Of a stretch of DNA of 32,789 nt, positions 32,781 through 32,789 are shown piece after piece. The stretch comes from Levilactobacillus fujinensis (GTDB lineage: Bacteria; Bacillota; Bacilli; Lactobacillales; Lactobacillaceae). The notes beneath the pieces were generated by a model that searched no databases, was not told the origin of the DNA, and was given only the letters and a program-made list of their open reading frames with translations. Every line of letters starts with the position of its first letter. Position 1 is the first letter of the stretch. The position numbers were made by a program, and so were the translations under genes. The stretch is from the NCBI RefSeq assembly GCF_003946335.1, contig NZ_RHNX01000032.1:1-32789 (forward strand), in the 5' to 3' direction.

Positions 32781-32789
32781 ATGGGCCGA
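32781..32789 (+). CDS. Start of a further gene, cut by the window edge
   Basis: ATG GGC CGA (MGR) preceded by AGGGAGGAG eight bases upstream. Only three codons are inside the window. It probably shares the transcript of the small membrane protein gene. Confidence 0.5.

Noticed and set aside
1-32789. tRNA or rRNA genes
   Set aside because: No cloverleaf with CCA-type ends or rRNA segments could be recognised.

Overview
The window looks like chromosome of a Lactobacillaceae member (a low-to-mid GC Firmicute, probably from the Lactiplantibacillus/Levilactobacillus side; the genus cannot be fixed by eye). Reasons: the gene order dut-radA-yacL-gltX-cysS-mrnC-rlmB-rae1-sigH-rpmG-secE-nusG-rplK-rplA-rplJ-rplL, gltX followed directly by cysS without cysE, a Firmicute-type L10 leader, strong GGAGG-type ribosome binding sites, frequent TTG starts, and an MleP-type AEC carrier plus a PepC aminopeptidase.

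Layout. 1-3.8 kb (minus): csbB-like glycosyltransferase, PAP2 phosphatase and a YfhO-type membrane protein, a likely envelope (teichoic acid) glycosylation operon. 3.9-6.0 kb (minus): an OmpR/HisKA two-component pair with overlapping stop and start. 6.2-19.2 kb (minus): the information-processing block listed above. 19.3-20.6 kb (plus): small GNAT-like protein and rpiA. 20.6-25.4 kb: repeat-rich gaps around pepC, a serine beta-lactamase-like hydrolase and gpmA (all minus). 25.4-27.5 kb (minus): an AEC carrier and a DMT permease. 27.5-32.8 kb (plus): LytR-CpsA-Psr protein, GNAT, zinc-type binding lipoprotein behind a Zur-like palindrome, a lone EAL protein, a 52-residue membrane protein and the first codons of another gene.

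How the parts work together. The ribosomal and NusG genes are separated by visible control signals: an L10 leader with terminator, a terminator inside the nusG 5' region, and two L1-target-like motifs in the rplK-rplA unit. csbB/yfhO and the LCP protein point to wall or lipoteichoic acid decoration. rae1, mrnC, rlmB and yacL are RNA-processing or putative RNA-processing genes packed against the tRNA synthetase genes.

Most notable: (1) a family of intergenic repeats with three sizeable copies and one solo end, with partly inverted termini and always beside gene ends; (2) a roughly 140-bp three-way-junction inverted repeat nested in one copy; (3) a sigH gene that reads correctly only if one base is removed near codon 20; (4) a long GC-rich leader before cysS that I cannot match to a T-box; (5) a chain of hairpins ending in a strong terminator at 30.9-31.16 kb that could be a small RNA.
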